From Nonlabens xylanidelens (lineage in GTDB: Bacteria; Bacteroidota; Bacteroidia; Flavobacteriales; Flavobacteriaceae), in assembly GCF_002934445.1 (NCBI RefSeq), contig NZ_PTJE01000001.1, forward strand, positions 744,001-808,000: a stretch of DNA of 64,000 nt, in the 5' to 3' direction. Of the stretch, positions 8,665 to 17,890 are shown piece after piece. The position numbers and the translations under genes were made by a program. The notes beneath the pieces were generated by a model, which worked only from the letters and a program-made list of their open reading frames with translations, did no database searches and had not been told where the DNA came from. How positions within the stretch are numbered: position 1 is the first letter of the stretch; each line of letters begins with the position of its first letter.

Positions 8665-9255
8665 TTAAACATGCTTGCCTACTTCAAAGCCATGTTTTCC
8701 TAAGTATTGGTTACCGCTATCGATAGCATCACCTTCTAAGGTAGTTCCCATAGAATCGTTCCATCTGTTTAAGTAGCCGAATAGTGAGATTACACCTAGC
8801 ATTTCAACTATCTCTCCATCATCCCAATGTTGGTGTAGTCTGTCATTTATGTCTTGGTTAACGGCATTAGGCACCTGACTAGCGGCTAGAGAAAAATCTA
8901 GTGCAGCACGCTCTGCTTCACTGAAGGCGGAGTGTGTGCGGTACTCCCATATATTATCCAGTTGTTTTTGTTCTGCTCCATAACGTTCTGCAGCTCTTAT
9001 GGCGTGTGCCTGGCAGTACCTACATCCTGTTGCGTTACTAGATACCCAAGCAATCATTCTTTTTAAAGCGCTGGTTACACGACCTTCGTTTGCCATGACA
9101 GCTTTGTTGAGGTTGATAAAAGCCTTAGATATGGCTGGGCGTCGTTGCATGGTAAGGACAGAATTAGGGCAAAAACCTAATGTTTCATTAAAGAAATCTG
9201 CTAGTTGCGCTGTTTCTGGATCATGACTGGCGTCTAATGGGGTTACTAATGGCAT
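8665..9255 (-). CDS. AhpD-like / carboxymuconolactone decarboxylase family protein
   Basis: 196 residues. It carries the redox motif CRYCQAHA at about 78-85, the AhpD-type CxxC followed by His. The surrounding helices (ALKRMIAWVSSNATGCRYCQAHAIRAAERYGA) match peroxidase-related members of the CMD superfamily. It is probably a small cytoplasmic thiol peroxidase-type enzyme or alkylhydroperoxidase core protein. The substrate is not known. It is a single gene convergent with the preceding one. Confidence 0.85.
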   Translation of the reverse strand: MPLVTPLDASHDPETAQLADFFNETLGFCPNSVLTMQRRPAISKAFINLNKAVMANEGRVTSALKRMIAWVSSNATGCRYCQAHAIRAAERYGAEQKQLDNIWEYRTHSAFSEAERAALDFSLAASQVPNAVNQDINDRLHQHWDDGEIVEMLGVISLFGYLNRWNDSMGTTLEGDAIDSGNQYLGKHGFEVGKHV

Positions 9256-9369
9256 GTTTGTTTTATTTAAATTTTCTTGTCTTGTAATTTACGTTTTAAA
9301 AATAAAGGAAACATCACAAAAGTGAAAATTGCAAATTAAATTAAAGAGCTTAGACTCTTTTTTAGACCT

Positions 9370-9377
9370 TATCTTTA
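9370..9377 (+). promoter_or_regulatory. Probable promoter -7 box TATCTTTA for recJ
   Basis: One base off TAnnTTTG and only four bases before the ATG at 9382. Confidence 0.45.
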
Positions 9378-9381
9378 CCAA

Positions 9382-11079
9382 ATGCGTTGGACTTTAAAAC
9401 CGGTACCAGATTCTCAAAAACAACAGCAGCTAGCTCAAGAGTTAGGAGTAGATCCTTTTCTAGCTGGTTTGTTAGTACAACGTAGTGTGGACGCTTTCGC
9501 GAAAGCGAAATCCTTCTTCAGACCTGATCTTGAAGAATTACATGATCCTTTTTTAATGAAGGATATGGAGCTGGCTGTTAAACGTATTCAAAAAGCAGTA
9601 GGTAATAACGAGAATATTCTTGTTTATGGTGATTATGATGTAGATGGGACTACTAGTGTTGCATTGATGTCTACGTTTTTAGAAAGTTTTTATGATCGTG
9701 TTTCTACTTATATACCAGACCGTTATGATGAGGGTTATGGGGTGAGTTATAAGGGAATCGATTTTGCGGCCGATAATGATTTTTCATTAATTATTGCATT
9801 AGATTGTGGTGTTAAGGCTGTAGATAAAGTTGACTATGCAAAGGAAAAGGGAATAGATTTTATTATTTGCGATCACCACAGACCTGGTAAGGAACTGCCA
9901 GATGCGATAGCAGTTCTAGACCCTAAACGAGCAGACTGTAGCTATCCTTATAATGAGTTGTGCGGTTGTGGTGTTGGGTTTAAATTATGTCAGGCTCTTG
10001 CTATTGTAAATGATTGGGATTTTGATATTTTGATACCTTATCTAGATCTGGTAGCCACTGCGATAGGGGCAGATATTGTACCGATGACTGGAGAGAATAG
10101 AATACTAGCATATCATGGTCTTAATGTTATAAATACTAGTCCGAGAGCTGGTTTTGAAGCTATTATTGAGAATTTAAATAAAACGGTCCTTACTATTACT
10201 GACGTTGTTTTTACCATTGCGCCACGTATCAATGCTGCTGGTAGAATGAAACACGGGCTGCATGCGGTAGAATTGCTCAAAGAGACAGATCTAGATAGGG
10301 CTAAAGAATTTGCGGCTGCTATAGAAAATTATAATTCTGATAGAAGAGAGCTAGATCGATCCATAACAGAAGAAGCGTTAGATCAAATTATAACAAATAA
10401 AGAAGAAGAAAAATTTACAAGTGTTGTTTATAATGATGGATGGCACAAAGGAGTGATAGGTATTGTGGCTTCTCGTTTAACTGAAACCTACTATAGACCT
10501 ACTTTAGTGTTTTGTAAATCTGGTGATAGGCTGGCTGCAAGTGCTCGTAGTGTTAAAGGTTTTGATGTCTATAATGCATTAGAACAGTGCTCGGAATATA
10601 TAGAACAATTCGGTGGGCATATGTACGCTGCTGGACTCACCTTGTTACCGGATAATTATGAGAAGTTTAAAGCAAGATTTGAAGAGGTGGTTTGTGCTAC
10701 CATAGAGAATAAACATCTTACACCAGAAATACATATTGATTCTAAGCTGCCTTTAAGCGCAATTACACCTAAATTTTATCGCATACTACAGCAAATGGCA
10801 CCATTTGGCCCAGGTAATATGCCCCCTGTGTTTATGACAGAAAACGTGGTAGATACTGGGTACGGTAAACGTGTGGGGAAAGATGAAGACCACCTTAAAA
10901 TTAAGGTGGCCTCAAAAAAAGGGGAGAAGAATGGCTTTAATGCCATAGGTTTTAATATGGGTGAGAAATGCGATCAAATTACCGATGGTAAAAAATTCCA
11001 CATTGCTTATTCCATTGATGAAAATGAATGGCAAGGAAATGTTTCTTTGCAATTGAGGTTGAGAGATATCACTTCTTAA
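9382..11079 (+). CDS. recJ: Single-stranded-DNA-specific exonuclease RecJ
   Basis: 565 residues, the normal RecJ length. DHH phosphoesterase motifs are present: DYDVDGTTS (about 82-90), DCG (about 148), DHHRPG (about 164-169), and the DHHA1 motif GGHMYAAGL (about 411-419). An OB-like C-terminal domain is present. It degrades single-stranded DNA 5'-3' in recombination and mismatch repair. A palindromic repeat copy is coded near the N-terminus as AFAKA. Comparison with the RecJ I remember suggests a substitution rather than an insertion. The 3' end overlaps the convergent neighbour by four bases. Confidence 0.95.
   Translation: MRWTLKPVPDSQKQQQLAQELGVDPFLAGLLVQRSVDAFAKAKSFFRPDLEELHDPFLMKDMELAVKRIQKAVGNNENILVYGDYDVDGTTSVALMSTFLESFYDRVSTYIPDRYDEGYGVSYKGIDFAADNDFSLIIALDCGVKAVDKVDYAKEKGIDFIICDHHRPGKELPDAIAVLDPKRADCSYPYNELCGCGVGFKLCQALAIVNDWDFDILIPYLDLVATAIGADIVPMTGENRILAYHGLNVINTSPRAGFEAIIENLNKTVLTITDVVFTIAPRINAAGRMKHGLHAVELLKETDLDRAKEFAAAIENYNSDRRELDRSITEEALDQIITNKEEEKFTSVVYNDGWHKGVIGIVASRLTETYYRPTLVFCKSGDRLAASARSVKGFDVYNALEQCSEYIEQFGGHMYAAGLTLLPDNYEKFKARFEEVVCATIENKHLTPEIHIDSKLPLSAITPKFYRILQQMAPFGPGNMPPVFMTENVVDTGYGKRVGKDEDHLKIKVASKKGEKNGFNAIGFNMGEKCDQITDGKKFHIAYSIDENEWQGNVSLQLRLRDITS
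9492..9507. repeat. Palindromic repeat copy 3 (inside recJ)
   Basis: Perfect CGCTTTCGCGAAAGCG, read in recJ as Ala-Phe-Ala-Lys-Ala. Confidence 0.95.
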
Positions 11080-11435
11080 AGTACAGACGGTAAGGATTCT
11101 ACTTTACCGATGAGTGTAAGTAGTTTAGACTCGTCATAGAGTTCTTCCCAGTTGTTATCTATTACATCGCTGAATGATGGGATAGAAGTAGCTATTTCAT
11201 TTTTAAATTTGTTAATATCACCTTTACTTAGTTTTGCAGCCCTGCGCAATGCTTTTTTATTGTTTTTAAAAATAGCTTGGTCTTTGAGTGATGATTTTTT
11301 AACTGTTATGGTTATTTCTTCTAGAGAATTAGATAAGCTGTTTGATGTTTTTTGAGCTTCTTGTGCAAAGGAGAATAAAGTGAAAAATAAAAAAATAATA
11401 CTAAATGCTGCGGTTTTTAAATTTGAATTTTTCAT
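11076..11435 (-). CDS. Small secreted protein of unknown function
   Basis: 119 residues with a signal peptide (MKNSNLKTAAFSIIFLFFTLFSFAQ, cleavage near residue 25). The mature part is Lys-, Ser- and Leu-rich and mostly helical (KKALRRAAKLSKGDINKFKNEIATSIPSF). I do not recognise the family. The stop overlaps recJ by four bases in convergent orientation. The codon pattern and clear signal peptide make it a likely real gene. Confidence 0.65.
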   Translation of the reverse strand: MKNSNLKTAAFSIIFLFFTLFSFAQEAQKTSNSLSNSLEEITITVKKSSLKDQAIFKNNKKALRRAAKLSKGDINKFKNEIATSIPSFSDVIDNNWEELYDESKLLTLIGKVESLPSVL

Positions 11436-11555
11436 AACTATAATGTTTTAAGATTAAACTTTTAATTACCCTACAAAGATCGGTAGGTTATGGAGTTTAA
11501 CGCTTAAATATAGTTCTTCAAGAATGTTATATTATTCCTTTATTTTAAGGATTCC

Positions 11556-11942
11556 TTATTCATTTATTATGCTTTTTAGATCGTCTAGTCTTAGAGGCTT
11601 TTTATTTATAGAAAGTAAAGGTTCTGTTGCTTTAAATTCTTTAAAATCCTTATTAGAATACAGCTCGCTAGTCATGTGAAATTTGATATCTAAATCCTTC
11701 TTCTTTTCTGACATATCTGTAATAAGATCCCATCCATTTACTGCATTAGTCTTGTTTTCTGTGATGACTAGAATGGATTCTTTTGAGTCGGTAGTGTTTA
11801 ATTGATCTAAATTTTTTAGAGCTTCTTTGTTATCAGAGAATACTTCTATATTATTTGCTAGATCGTTTACTTCTAGCATGGTTTTAATCACGTATGAATC
11901 TATAGGATTATCGTCAATTATCCAAATTTTAGATGTGGTCAT
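11556..11942 (-). CDS. Receiver-domain protein with Glu in place of the phospho-acceptor Asp
   Basis: 128 residues, a single CheY-like domain without an output domain. The acidic pair IIDDNP is at 8-13, the Ser/Thr position lies in HMTSELYS (about 91-98), and the conserved Lys-Pro is in INKKPLRL (about 113-120). The strand that normally ends in the phosphorylated Asp reads LVITENKTNAVNGWD. Aligned on the NGW tail, Glu62 (codon 11757-11759, GAA) replaces Asp. It cannot be phosphorylated in the usual way, and Glu may mimic the active state. A PAS histidine kinase lies 144 bases upstream on the same strand. Confidence 0.85.
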   Translation of the reverse strand: MTTSKIWIIDDNPIDSYVIKTMLEVNDLANNIEVFSDNKEALKNLDQLNTTDSKESILVITENKTNAVNGWDLITDMSEKKKDLDIKFHMTSELYSNKDFKEFKATEPLLSINKKPLRLDDLKSIINE

Positions 11943-12086
11943 AAGACTTGTAGTTTTGAAATATAAATTTCATACTTTTAAACTACGTTTTGAGAATAGA
12001 CGGTTAACTTAATTTGTAATCGTTCAAATGTTTGTAATAACGGCTGAAAAGCACTTTTTAAAAGACGCGTTATACCATTAGTAGAT

Positions 12087-13928
12087 TTATAATTCTATGG
12101 TAAACTTTGTTCCAGTTCCCACTTTACTTTGCACAGATATATTTCCTCCCATAGCTTCCACTTGATTTTTAGTCATGAATAAGCCTAGTCCGTTTGAATC
12201 TTTATGTTCATGAAATGTCTTGTACATTCCAAATATTTTATCCTTATTTCTTTCTAGGTCTATTCCTATTCCATTATCAGATACCATAATGGTACAAGAC
12301 TCGTTACGGATCTTTGCAGAGATTATTATTTTTAATTGTTTATTAGGGTCTCTATATCGTATACTGTTAGTAATTAGATTAAGTAGAATACTTTCTAAAT
12401 AAGCAGGGAAAGCCACGATCTTTGTATCGTTTTTTATGTCTACTTCTATATCGTATTCATTCTTCATTACTTCTAAAGAGACACTTTCTAAAGTATGAAG
12501 GACAAAGTCTTTTAAAGCTATGTTTTTCAATTCTATTTTATTAGAATGTACAGAAACTACTTGATTTAGATCCTCTATGGTTTGATTTAAGTTATCGCTA
12601 GATATATCCAACATGGATATGATTTTAGAACGAATTTCTAGCTCTTCACTTTCTTTATAAAAATCAATAAGTCCTTTAAAATTACTAGAGTGCGATCTTA
12701 AATTATGAGAAACTATATAGGCAAAGTTGAGCAGCCTTTCATTTTTACTCATTATTTCTTTAAGAAACAATTTCTTTTCCTTTTCCACTTTTCGCTCATT
12801 GGTAATGTCTAGTATTTGTATAACTAGATTTTCTGGATCACCATGTTCATCATGTAATACGTTACATATAGTTTGAGTGTAGACTGTCGCCCCATTAGAT
12901 GCTCTTAGGGTAATAGCTTGTTTTATATGATCGGTTTTCTTATTTAAAACTTTTTCTAGATGATGGAACCATTCTCCAAAATCAGTTTCATCGATCAACT
13001 TATCAAATGAGGTAGCTAAAAGTTCTTTGTTTTTTAGTTTAGTTATTTGTTCTAATGTCGGATTTACATTCAGGAACTGCAGTGTTGCAGTATCTAATAT
13101 GGCAACACCTAAGTTTGAATTAAAGAATAACTTTTGAAATTTTTGTGATGTAACTTTAACCTCGTGTTCCTTCTTTTTGCGGTCACTTATGTTTTCAAAT
13201 GTCCCGTATTGTGTTATACATAACCCATCTTTAAACTCACTTTGACCTGTTGCTCTTACCCAAATGCAATTACCCTTTGCGGTTACTAATTCTAATTCTA
13301 GATCGTATGGTTCATTTCTAGAAATAGAGTTGAGAAAAGCTTCTGATATTTTATTGCGAGATTCACCGTTTCTATAAAAATTTATAGCTTGAGTAGGATT
13401 TGGTATAAAATCATCAGATACTTCATGAAGCTCTTTTGTTGCATCTGACCAGTACAGTTCTCTAGTCACATTATTGTATTGCCAGGTACCTATGTTTGCA
13501 TGTGAGCATAGGTCTAGCAAAATTTTAAAATCTAATTGATCACGTTTTTTAATAAGAACCTGTGAGCTAATGTCTTCTGTAACCATGACTATACCAGCTA
13601 TTTTTCCATCATGGTAATACCATGGTTTTACACTCCACTTTAGCCACTGTTCACTGCCATCTTCACGTATAAACAGTTCTTCATCTCGCGATTCTTCGGC
13701 ACCATTTAAAACTCTTTGATGTTTTGCCCTCCATTCATCACTTATTTCAGGAAATAGATCATAATGATTAAGGCCTCTTAAATCTGTCTTTGATAATTTA
13801 TAATCAGTACACCATTTTGCAGAGTGTGCAACATACCTCAATTGATTATCTAAAAAAGCTACTGCAATAGGAGCCTGAACAATAATATTGATCTGATCGT
13901 GTACTTTATGATTTTCTTGCTGCTCCAT
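12087..13928 (-). CDS. PAS-domain sensor histidine kinase (soluble)
   Basis: 613 residues without membrane helices. Three PAS-type domains can be seen: about 12-130 (ending VMVTEDISSQV), 135-255 (FRGT-like YGTFENISDRK) and 262-380 (VIQILDITNERK). A HisKA domain follows with SHNLRSHSSN (about 408-417, His410). The ATPase carries an N-box (ILLNLITNSIRYRD), G1 (DNGIGID) and G2 (GLGLFMTKNQVEAMGG). This cytoplasmic PAS kinase type is frequent in Flavobacteriaceae, often paired with stand-alone receiver proteins. The receiver next door is degenerate, so the true partner may lie elsewhere. Confidence 0.93.
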   Translation of the reverse strand: MEQQENHKVHDQINIIVQAPIAVAFLDNQLRYVAHSAKWCTDYKLSKTDLRGLNHYDLFPEISDEWRAKHQRVLNGAEESRDEELFIREDGSEQWLKWSVKPWYYHDGKIAGIVMVTEDISSQVLIKKRDQLDFKILLDLCSHANIGTWQYNNVTRELYWSDATKELHEVSDDFIPNPTQAINFYRNGESRNKISEAFLNSISRNEPYDLELELVTAKGNCIWVRATGQSEFKDGLCITQYGTFENISDRKKKEHEVKVTSQKFQKLFFNSNLGVAILDTATLQFLNVNPTLEQITKLKNKELLATSFDKLIDETDFGEWFHHLEKVLNKKTDHIKQAITLRASNGATVYTQTICNVLHDEHGDPENLVIQILDITNERKVEKEKKLFLKEIMSKNERLLNFAYIVSHNLRSHSSNFKGLIDFYKESEELEIRSKIISMLDISSDNLNQTIEDLNQVVSVHSNKIELKNIALKDFVLHTLESVSLEVMKNEYDIEVDIKNDTKIVAFPAYLESILLNLITNSIRYRDPNKQLKIIISAKIRNESCTIMVSDNGIGIDLERNKDKIFGMYKTFHEHKDSNGLGLFMTKNQVEAMGGNISVQSKVGTGTKFTIEL

Positions 13929-14021
13929 TCTTCGAATTTAGAATACTAATCGAGATAACTGGTGATTTCCTAAAAAACTGTTAAATTTTTAAGAGTTAAA
14001 TCCGATTAACGGTAGATTGAA

Positions 14022-14780
14022 TTAAGAAGTTATTTTTTCTAGCCTAAAGTTTTCTCCATCAAACACTCCATAGGTGTAATGATTTATCCAATCACCTAGG
14101 TTAATGTAAGTAGAAGATTCTCCCACTTTTATCTCCATAGGTAAATGTCTGTGGCCAAAAACGAAGTAATCAAAATGTTCTGTTTCTAATTTACGCTTTG
14201 CGTACAACGCTAGCCATTCTTGGTCTTCACCTAGAAACTTAGCATCTTCATCTCCAGATATAAGTTTGTTTTTAACAGATAAGTATCTAGCTATTCCTAC
14301 ACCTATATCTGGATGTACCCACTTAAAACACCATTGAAAGAATTTACTAGTAAATATCTTTTTCATGCGTTTATAACCTTTATCACCAGGTCCTAATCCA
14401 TCACCATGACCTATTAAAAATTTCTTATTGTTAAATTCAAAAGTCTGCGGCTTGTGATATACTGGAATGCCTAATTCTTCTTCAAAATAACCGAACATCC
14501 ATAAATCATGATTTCCGACAAAAAAGTAAATAGGGATACCGCTATCTGCAATCTCAGCAAGTTTACCCAATACTCTTACATGGTTTTTTGGTACGACATG
14601 TTTGTACTCAAACCAGAAATCAAATAAATCCCCTAATAAGAATATGGCAGCTGCATCTTCTTTAACCTGATCTAACCATGCTAGAAATTTCTGTTCACGT
14701 GGTTTACTTAGTTCTTGAGTAGGCGCTCCTAAATGGTTGTCGCTAGAGAAATATATTTTTTTTCCTTCGGGAATTTGCAT
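14022..14780 (-). CDS. lpxH: UDP-2,3-diacylglucosamine diphosphatase (LpxH)
   Basis: 252 residues. Calcineurin-like phosphoesterase motifs are in order: SSDNHLG (about 12-18), GDLFDFWFEYK (about 45-55), GNHDLWMF (about 81-88), HGDGLGPGD (about 114-122) and GHRH (about 207-210). The FDFWFEY and LGPGDKGYK contexts are those of LpxH-type enzymes. It should hydrolyse UDP-diacylglucosamine to lipid X, an early step of lipid A synthesis, at the inner face of the membrane. A perfect promoter box lies just upstream, so it is transcribed alone. Confidence 0.88.
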   Translation of the reverse strand: MQIPEGKKIYFSSDNHLGAPTQELSKPREQKFLAWLDQVKEDAAAIFLLGDLFDFWFEYKHVVPKNHVRVLGKLAEIADSGIPIYFFVGNHDLWMFGYFEEELGIPVYHKPQTFEFNNKKFLIGHGDGLGPGDKGYKRMKKIFTSKFFQWCFKWVHPDIGVGIARYLSVKNKLISGDEDAKFLGEDQEWLALYAKRKLETEHFDYFVFGHRHLPMEIKVGESSTYINLGDWINHYTYGVFDGENFRLEKITS

Positions 14781-14785
14781 AGATA

Positions 14786-14793
14786 CAAAGATA
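14786..14793 (-). promoter_or_regulatory. Promoter -7 box TATCTTTG for lpxH
   Basis: A perfect TAnnTTTG on the minus strand, five bases before the ATG at 14780. Confidence 0.6.
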
Positions 14794-14917
14794 ATACACT
14801 TACTGCTATCTGACTTATGGAAGAGGTTAATGTATAGCTATGATATTACAGTTTATTTAGCTTAATTTTTACATTCCTTTCATTTGTACATCGCATAAAG
14901 AGAGTATATTAGACCTG

Positions 14918-16054
14918 ATGATTAATAAACGACTTCTAGTTAAGAACTTGCTTGCTCATAACGACGAGAATAGTTTCTATGATAAAAAGTTAAAAATAGA
15001 TCTGAGCAGTAAGGAAGGAAAGGCGAAGTTTTTAAAACATATCTGTGCCTTATCAAATTCTAACCCTAAAAATAACAGTTATATAGTAATAGGTATTGAT
15101 GACAAGACTAATGCTATAGTAGGTGTAGATTTCTTTGATGATTCAAAACTTCAAAACCTGATAAATGCTTACTTTACAAATGCTCCCATAATTCAATATG
15201 AAAATATCCCTTTTCCTCACTTGCCGCTGGGTAAAGTTGTTGGGTTAGTTACTATAAGAGGGCAAATAGGACTCACATCATTGCGTAAGAATATATGGAA
15301 GTATTACGGTGGTAGTGTATTCTTCAGAGATGGAAGTATGTCAATGCCTAAAACTTTTGATCTTGAAATCAAAGATGTCAATTCAGAGATAGTAGAGAAA
15401 TTAGAAAAACAAGCTAGCAATAATATAGAACATACCTTAGATAGTGTTGTAGAGTTTTTAAATCGTAAAAACGAAGATCTAGAGTCCCATTATAAGGTGT
15501 TTAAAGAGCAATTTGTTATCTGCTGGTCTGGAAAGGTAAAGGTGAATAAAGGACAGCGATATTATCATCGAGTGGACATTGAGATGGTAAATGAACAGGT
15601 TAAAATTTTTTACAGTACGTTAGATGAGGTTCAAATTTCTTTTGACGAGGACAGCTTCAGTATCTTAGAGTTTGTTGAATTAGGTATAGGAGACCGACAG
15701 CGTTACCATCCACTAGAAAGACAGACGCTCCGGTTTTTTCCTAATGGAACCTATCTATTAGAGAATAAGATTTTATTTAATCCACCTTATTATGATCGTC
15801 GTACCTTGCATCATATTTATAACACGAACTTGTCCCTTTTACATAAGATCTCAAACGGCATTCTTTTAAAAGATCAAGAGTTAATTGATCTTAGACAGTT
15901 GCCTGAGACTATGTTAATTTGCCAGTTTAATAATGTAGGAGAACCCATAGAAAAGATGAAATCTCATAAGAGTTTTCTTAAAAACTATCCAGATACCTAT
16001 AAATCATATAAAGAAGCATTACGCGTTTTGCGCAAAGTAAAATATAATTCATGA
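14918..16054 (+). CDS. AlbA_2 (Schlafen-type) domain protein
   Basis: 378 residues. The N-terminal part (about 15-145) matches the AlbA_2 domain: an acidic start (NDENSFYDKKLKIDLSS), the core NNSYIVIGIDDKTNAIVGVD and the strand GKVVGLVTIRG. AlbA_2 domains bind nucleic acid or act as divergent RNases in Schlafen proteins and occur in many bacterial regulators. The C-terminal ~230 residues are unfamiliar, with a YHPLERQTLRFF core. No P-loop or HTH is seen. The stop overlaps the start of the metallophosphoesterase gene by four bases, so the two are probably translated together. Confidence 0.75.
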   Translation: MINKRLLVKNLLAHNDENSFYDKKLKIDLSSKEGKAKFLKHICALSNSNPKNNSYIVIGIDDKTNAIVGVDFFDDSKLQNLINAYFTNAPIIQYENIPFPHLPLGKVVGLVTIRGQIGLTSLRKNIWKYYGGSVFFRDGSMSMPKTFDLEIKDVNSEIVEKLEKQASNNIEHTLDSVVEFLNRKNEDLESHYKVFKEQFVICWSGKVKVNKGQRYYHRVDIEMVNEQVKIFYSTLDEVQISFDEDSFSILEFVELGIGDRQRYHPLERQTLRFFPNGTYLLENKILFNPPYYDRRTLHHIYNTNLSLLHKISNGILLKDQELIDLRQLPETMLICQFNNVGEPIEKMKSHKSFLKNYPDTYKSYKEALRVLRKVKYNS

Positions 16055-16794
16055 GAACTATTGCAATAGGAGATATTCACGGCGGTTATAAGGCCTTACT
16101 TCAACTTATAGAAAGGATAGATTTAAAAGATGACGATCAGTTAATCTTTCTAGGAGATTATGTAGACGGCTGGTCAGAAAGTTTTGAGGTAATAGATTTT
16201 TTAATCTCGCTTTCGCGAAAGCGGAAACAAAACAATCAAGTTGCACCTATTTATTTGAGAGGTAATCATGATGAATTAGTGGTAGATAATTTACAAGCAA
16301 CAATACCTAGTGAAATGTGGTTATTTCACGGTGGGCAAAGCACAGTAGATAGCTACAAGAATAGAAGTAAAAACGAATTAGAACTGCATTTTAATTTTTT
16401 GAGAAACGAACTTCATAATTTCTATGAGTTAGACGGCAATGGTTTTTTTCATGCAGGATTTCATAATTTAAAAGGACCGCATCACGAGTATTATGCAAAT
16501 ATCACTTATTGGGACCGTACTTTATGGGAGCTAGCTCTAGCATTAGATCCTAATCTAGAAAGAGATAACGATCGGTATCCAGGTAGATTAAAAATATATA
16601 ATGAGGTGTATATAGGTCATACTCCTACAGATCGTCTAGGCTCTCATCAACCTATTAACGCGGCCTGCGTGTGGAATATAGATACCGCAGCGGCTTATAA
16701 AGGCCCATTAACAGCCATATGCGTAGAAACTAAAGAGGTGTGGCAAAGCGAGCCTGTGCATACTTTTTATCCAGATGAGAATGGGAGAAATTAA
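16051..16794 (+). CDS. PPP-family metallophosphoesterase
   Basis: 247 residues. The motifs of Ser/Thr phosphatase or ApaH-like enzymes are present: GDIHGGYKALLQL (about 7-19), GDYVDGWS (about 35-42), RGNHDE (about 71-76) and GHTPTDR (about 189-195). Substrate could be phosphoprotein or dinucleoside polyphosphate; sequence alone does not say. It starts inside the AlbA_2 gene (ATGA overlap) and its 3' end overlaps a convergent imelysin gene by four bases. A palindromic repeat copy is coded as Leu-Ser-Arg-Lys-Arg near residue 55. Confidence 0.88.
   Translation: MRTIAIGDIHGGYKALLQLIERIDLKDDDQLIFLGDYVDGWSESFEVIDFLISLSRKRKQNNQVAPIYLRGNHDELVVDNLQATIPSEMWLFHGGQSTVDSYKNRSKNELELHFNFLRNELHNFYELDGNGFFHAGFHNLKGPHHEYYANITYWDRTLWELALALDPNLERDNDRYPGRLKIYNEVYIGHTPTDRLGSHQPINAACVWNIDTAAAYKGPLTAICVETKEVWQSEPVHTFYPDENGRN
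16208..16223. repeat. Palindromic repeat copy 4 (inside the metallophosphoesterase gene)
   Basis: Perfect CGCTTTCGCGAAAGCG, read in the third frame within SLSRKRK. Confidence 0.95.
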
Positions 16795-17888
16795 TCTCCA
16801 TCATTATCATTAAAAGTAATGACTATGCTCGCAGCACTAGAAAAATCTACTTTAAGTAATCTAATGATATTCTGAACATCATCTTTAAGAACCTCTAGCT
16901 GATTAATGTCTGTTATAGCTATGTTTTCTAGAGAATCATTCATGTTATTTAAAGTGCTGTATGCGGCAGTAAAAGCAGATTGTAATTCTACGTTTAAATC
17001 TTCACGGTTAAGAACTTCAGAAGTGTATTCCTCTACACCAAAGCCTTCTATATCATTAAAATCACCTGTGTAGGTAAAGTAAACAGCATCTAGATTTGCT
17101 TTTATAGCCTCTTTGCTTATTTGGCTTCTGTAGTTTTCAAAAAGGGTGATGTCCGTAGGAGAACTATTTAATACTTCTTCTATTTTACGTCCTTTTATAC
17201 TTTCTAAACCGGCAACCATTGCGTTGATTATTCGGTTAAAATTACCATTAACGCCAGACTCTAGATTTGTTTTAAAATCTGATTCAAAATCTATCCATAA
17301 GTCTTGTGATTCTCTAGCTCTAGATGCTAGATTTTCTGACAGTGCATTTAAGTAAGCTTTTCTATCTGTAGTTGTTGCTCCCGTAGTGAATTGATCTATT
17401 ACTACCTGATCATTTTGATTGAACAACATATACTCTATAGCCGCATAGCCTTTAATGGTAGCACCTATAATATCGACATCATCACTGTTTTGCACAGTGG
17501 CATCTATAATCCTACTTTCAATACCTGTACTGCTTACTGGCCATGTATGCACTCGTGGTATTAAGAAAGCGTTTTGGATAGGTCCTACATTAAAGATCTC
17601 TATGTTCTTCCAGGTTAGGAATGCTGCTTTCCAAGAATCACGAGCTTCTAGTAGAGTTACCGAAGTAGGATTTAGGGTAAACGCGTTGCTCGTATTAATT
17701 AAATCATTAGCTTGATTAACATGCTGCTGTTGCAATAAGATGATGTAGTTATCATATAAATGCGCCATTTGAGTCTCGCGCGCTGCTGCCGTATCAGTAT
17801 TGCTAGAGCTATCATCACTATCACAAGAAATAATAAGAGTTAAGGATATTGCAAAAAGTGCAAGTATTCGAAGAATTGAAAATTTCAT
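16791..17888 (-). CDS. Imelysin-family surface lipoprotein (second copy)
   Basis: 365 residues. Lipoprotein signal ends IISCDSDDSSS; the acidic run after Cys fits the Bacteroidetes surface-export signal. The imelysin fold is indicated by SWKAAFLTWKNIEIFNVGP (about 83-101), the helix around IKGYAAIEYMLFNQND (about 145-160), and the helical C-terminal half. The family motif is GxHxxE. Here the His position is Ala (GYAAIE), so metal binding as in canonical members is doubtful. It is last in a three-gene operon, two bases after the di-heme gene. Confidence 0.87.
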   Translation of the reverse strand: MKFSILRILALFAISLTLIISCDSDDSSSNTDTAAARETQMAHLYDNYIILLQQQHVNQANDLINTSNAFTLNPTSVTLLEARDSWKAAFLTWKNIEIFNVGPIQNAFLIPRVHTWPVSSTGIESRIIDATVQNSDDVDIIGATIKGYAAIEYMLFNQNDQVVIDQFTTGATTTDRKAYLNALSENLASRARESQDLWIDFESDFKTNLESGVNGNFNRIINAMVAGLESIKGRKIEEVLNSSPTDITLFENYRSQISKEAIKANLDAVYFTYTGDFNDIEGFGVEEYTSEVLNREDLNVELQSAFTAAYSTLNNMNDSLENIAITDINQLEVLKDDVQNIIRLLKVDFSSAASIVITFNDNDGD

Positions 17889-17890
17889 AA

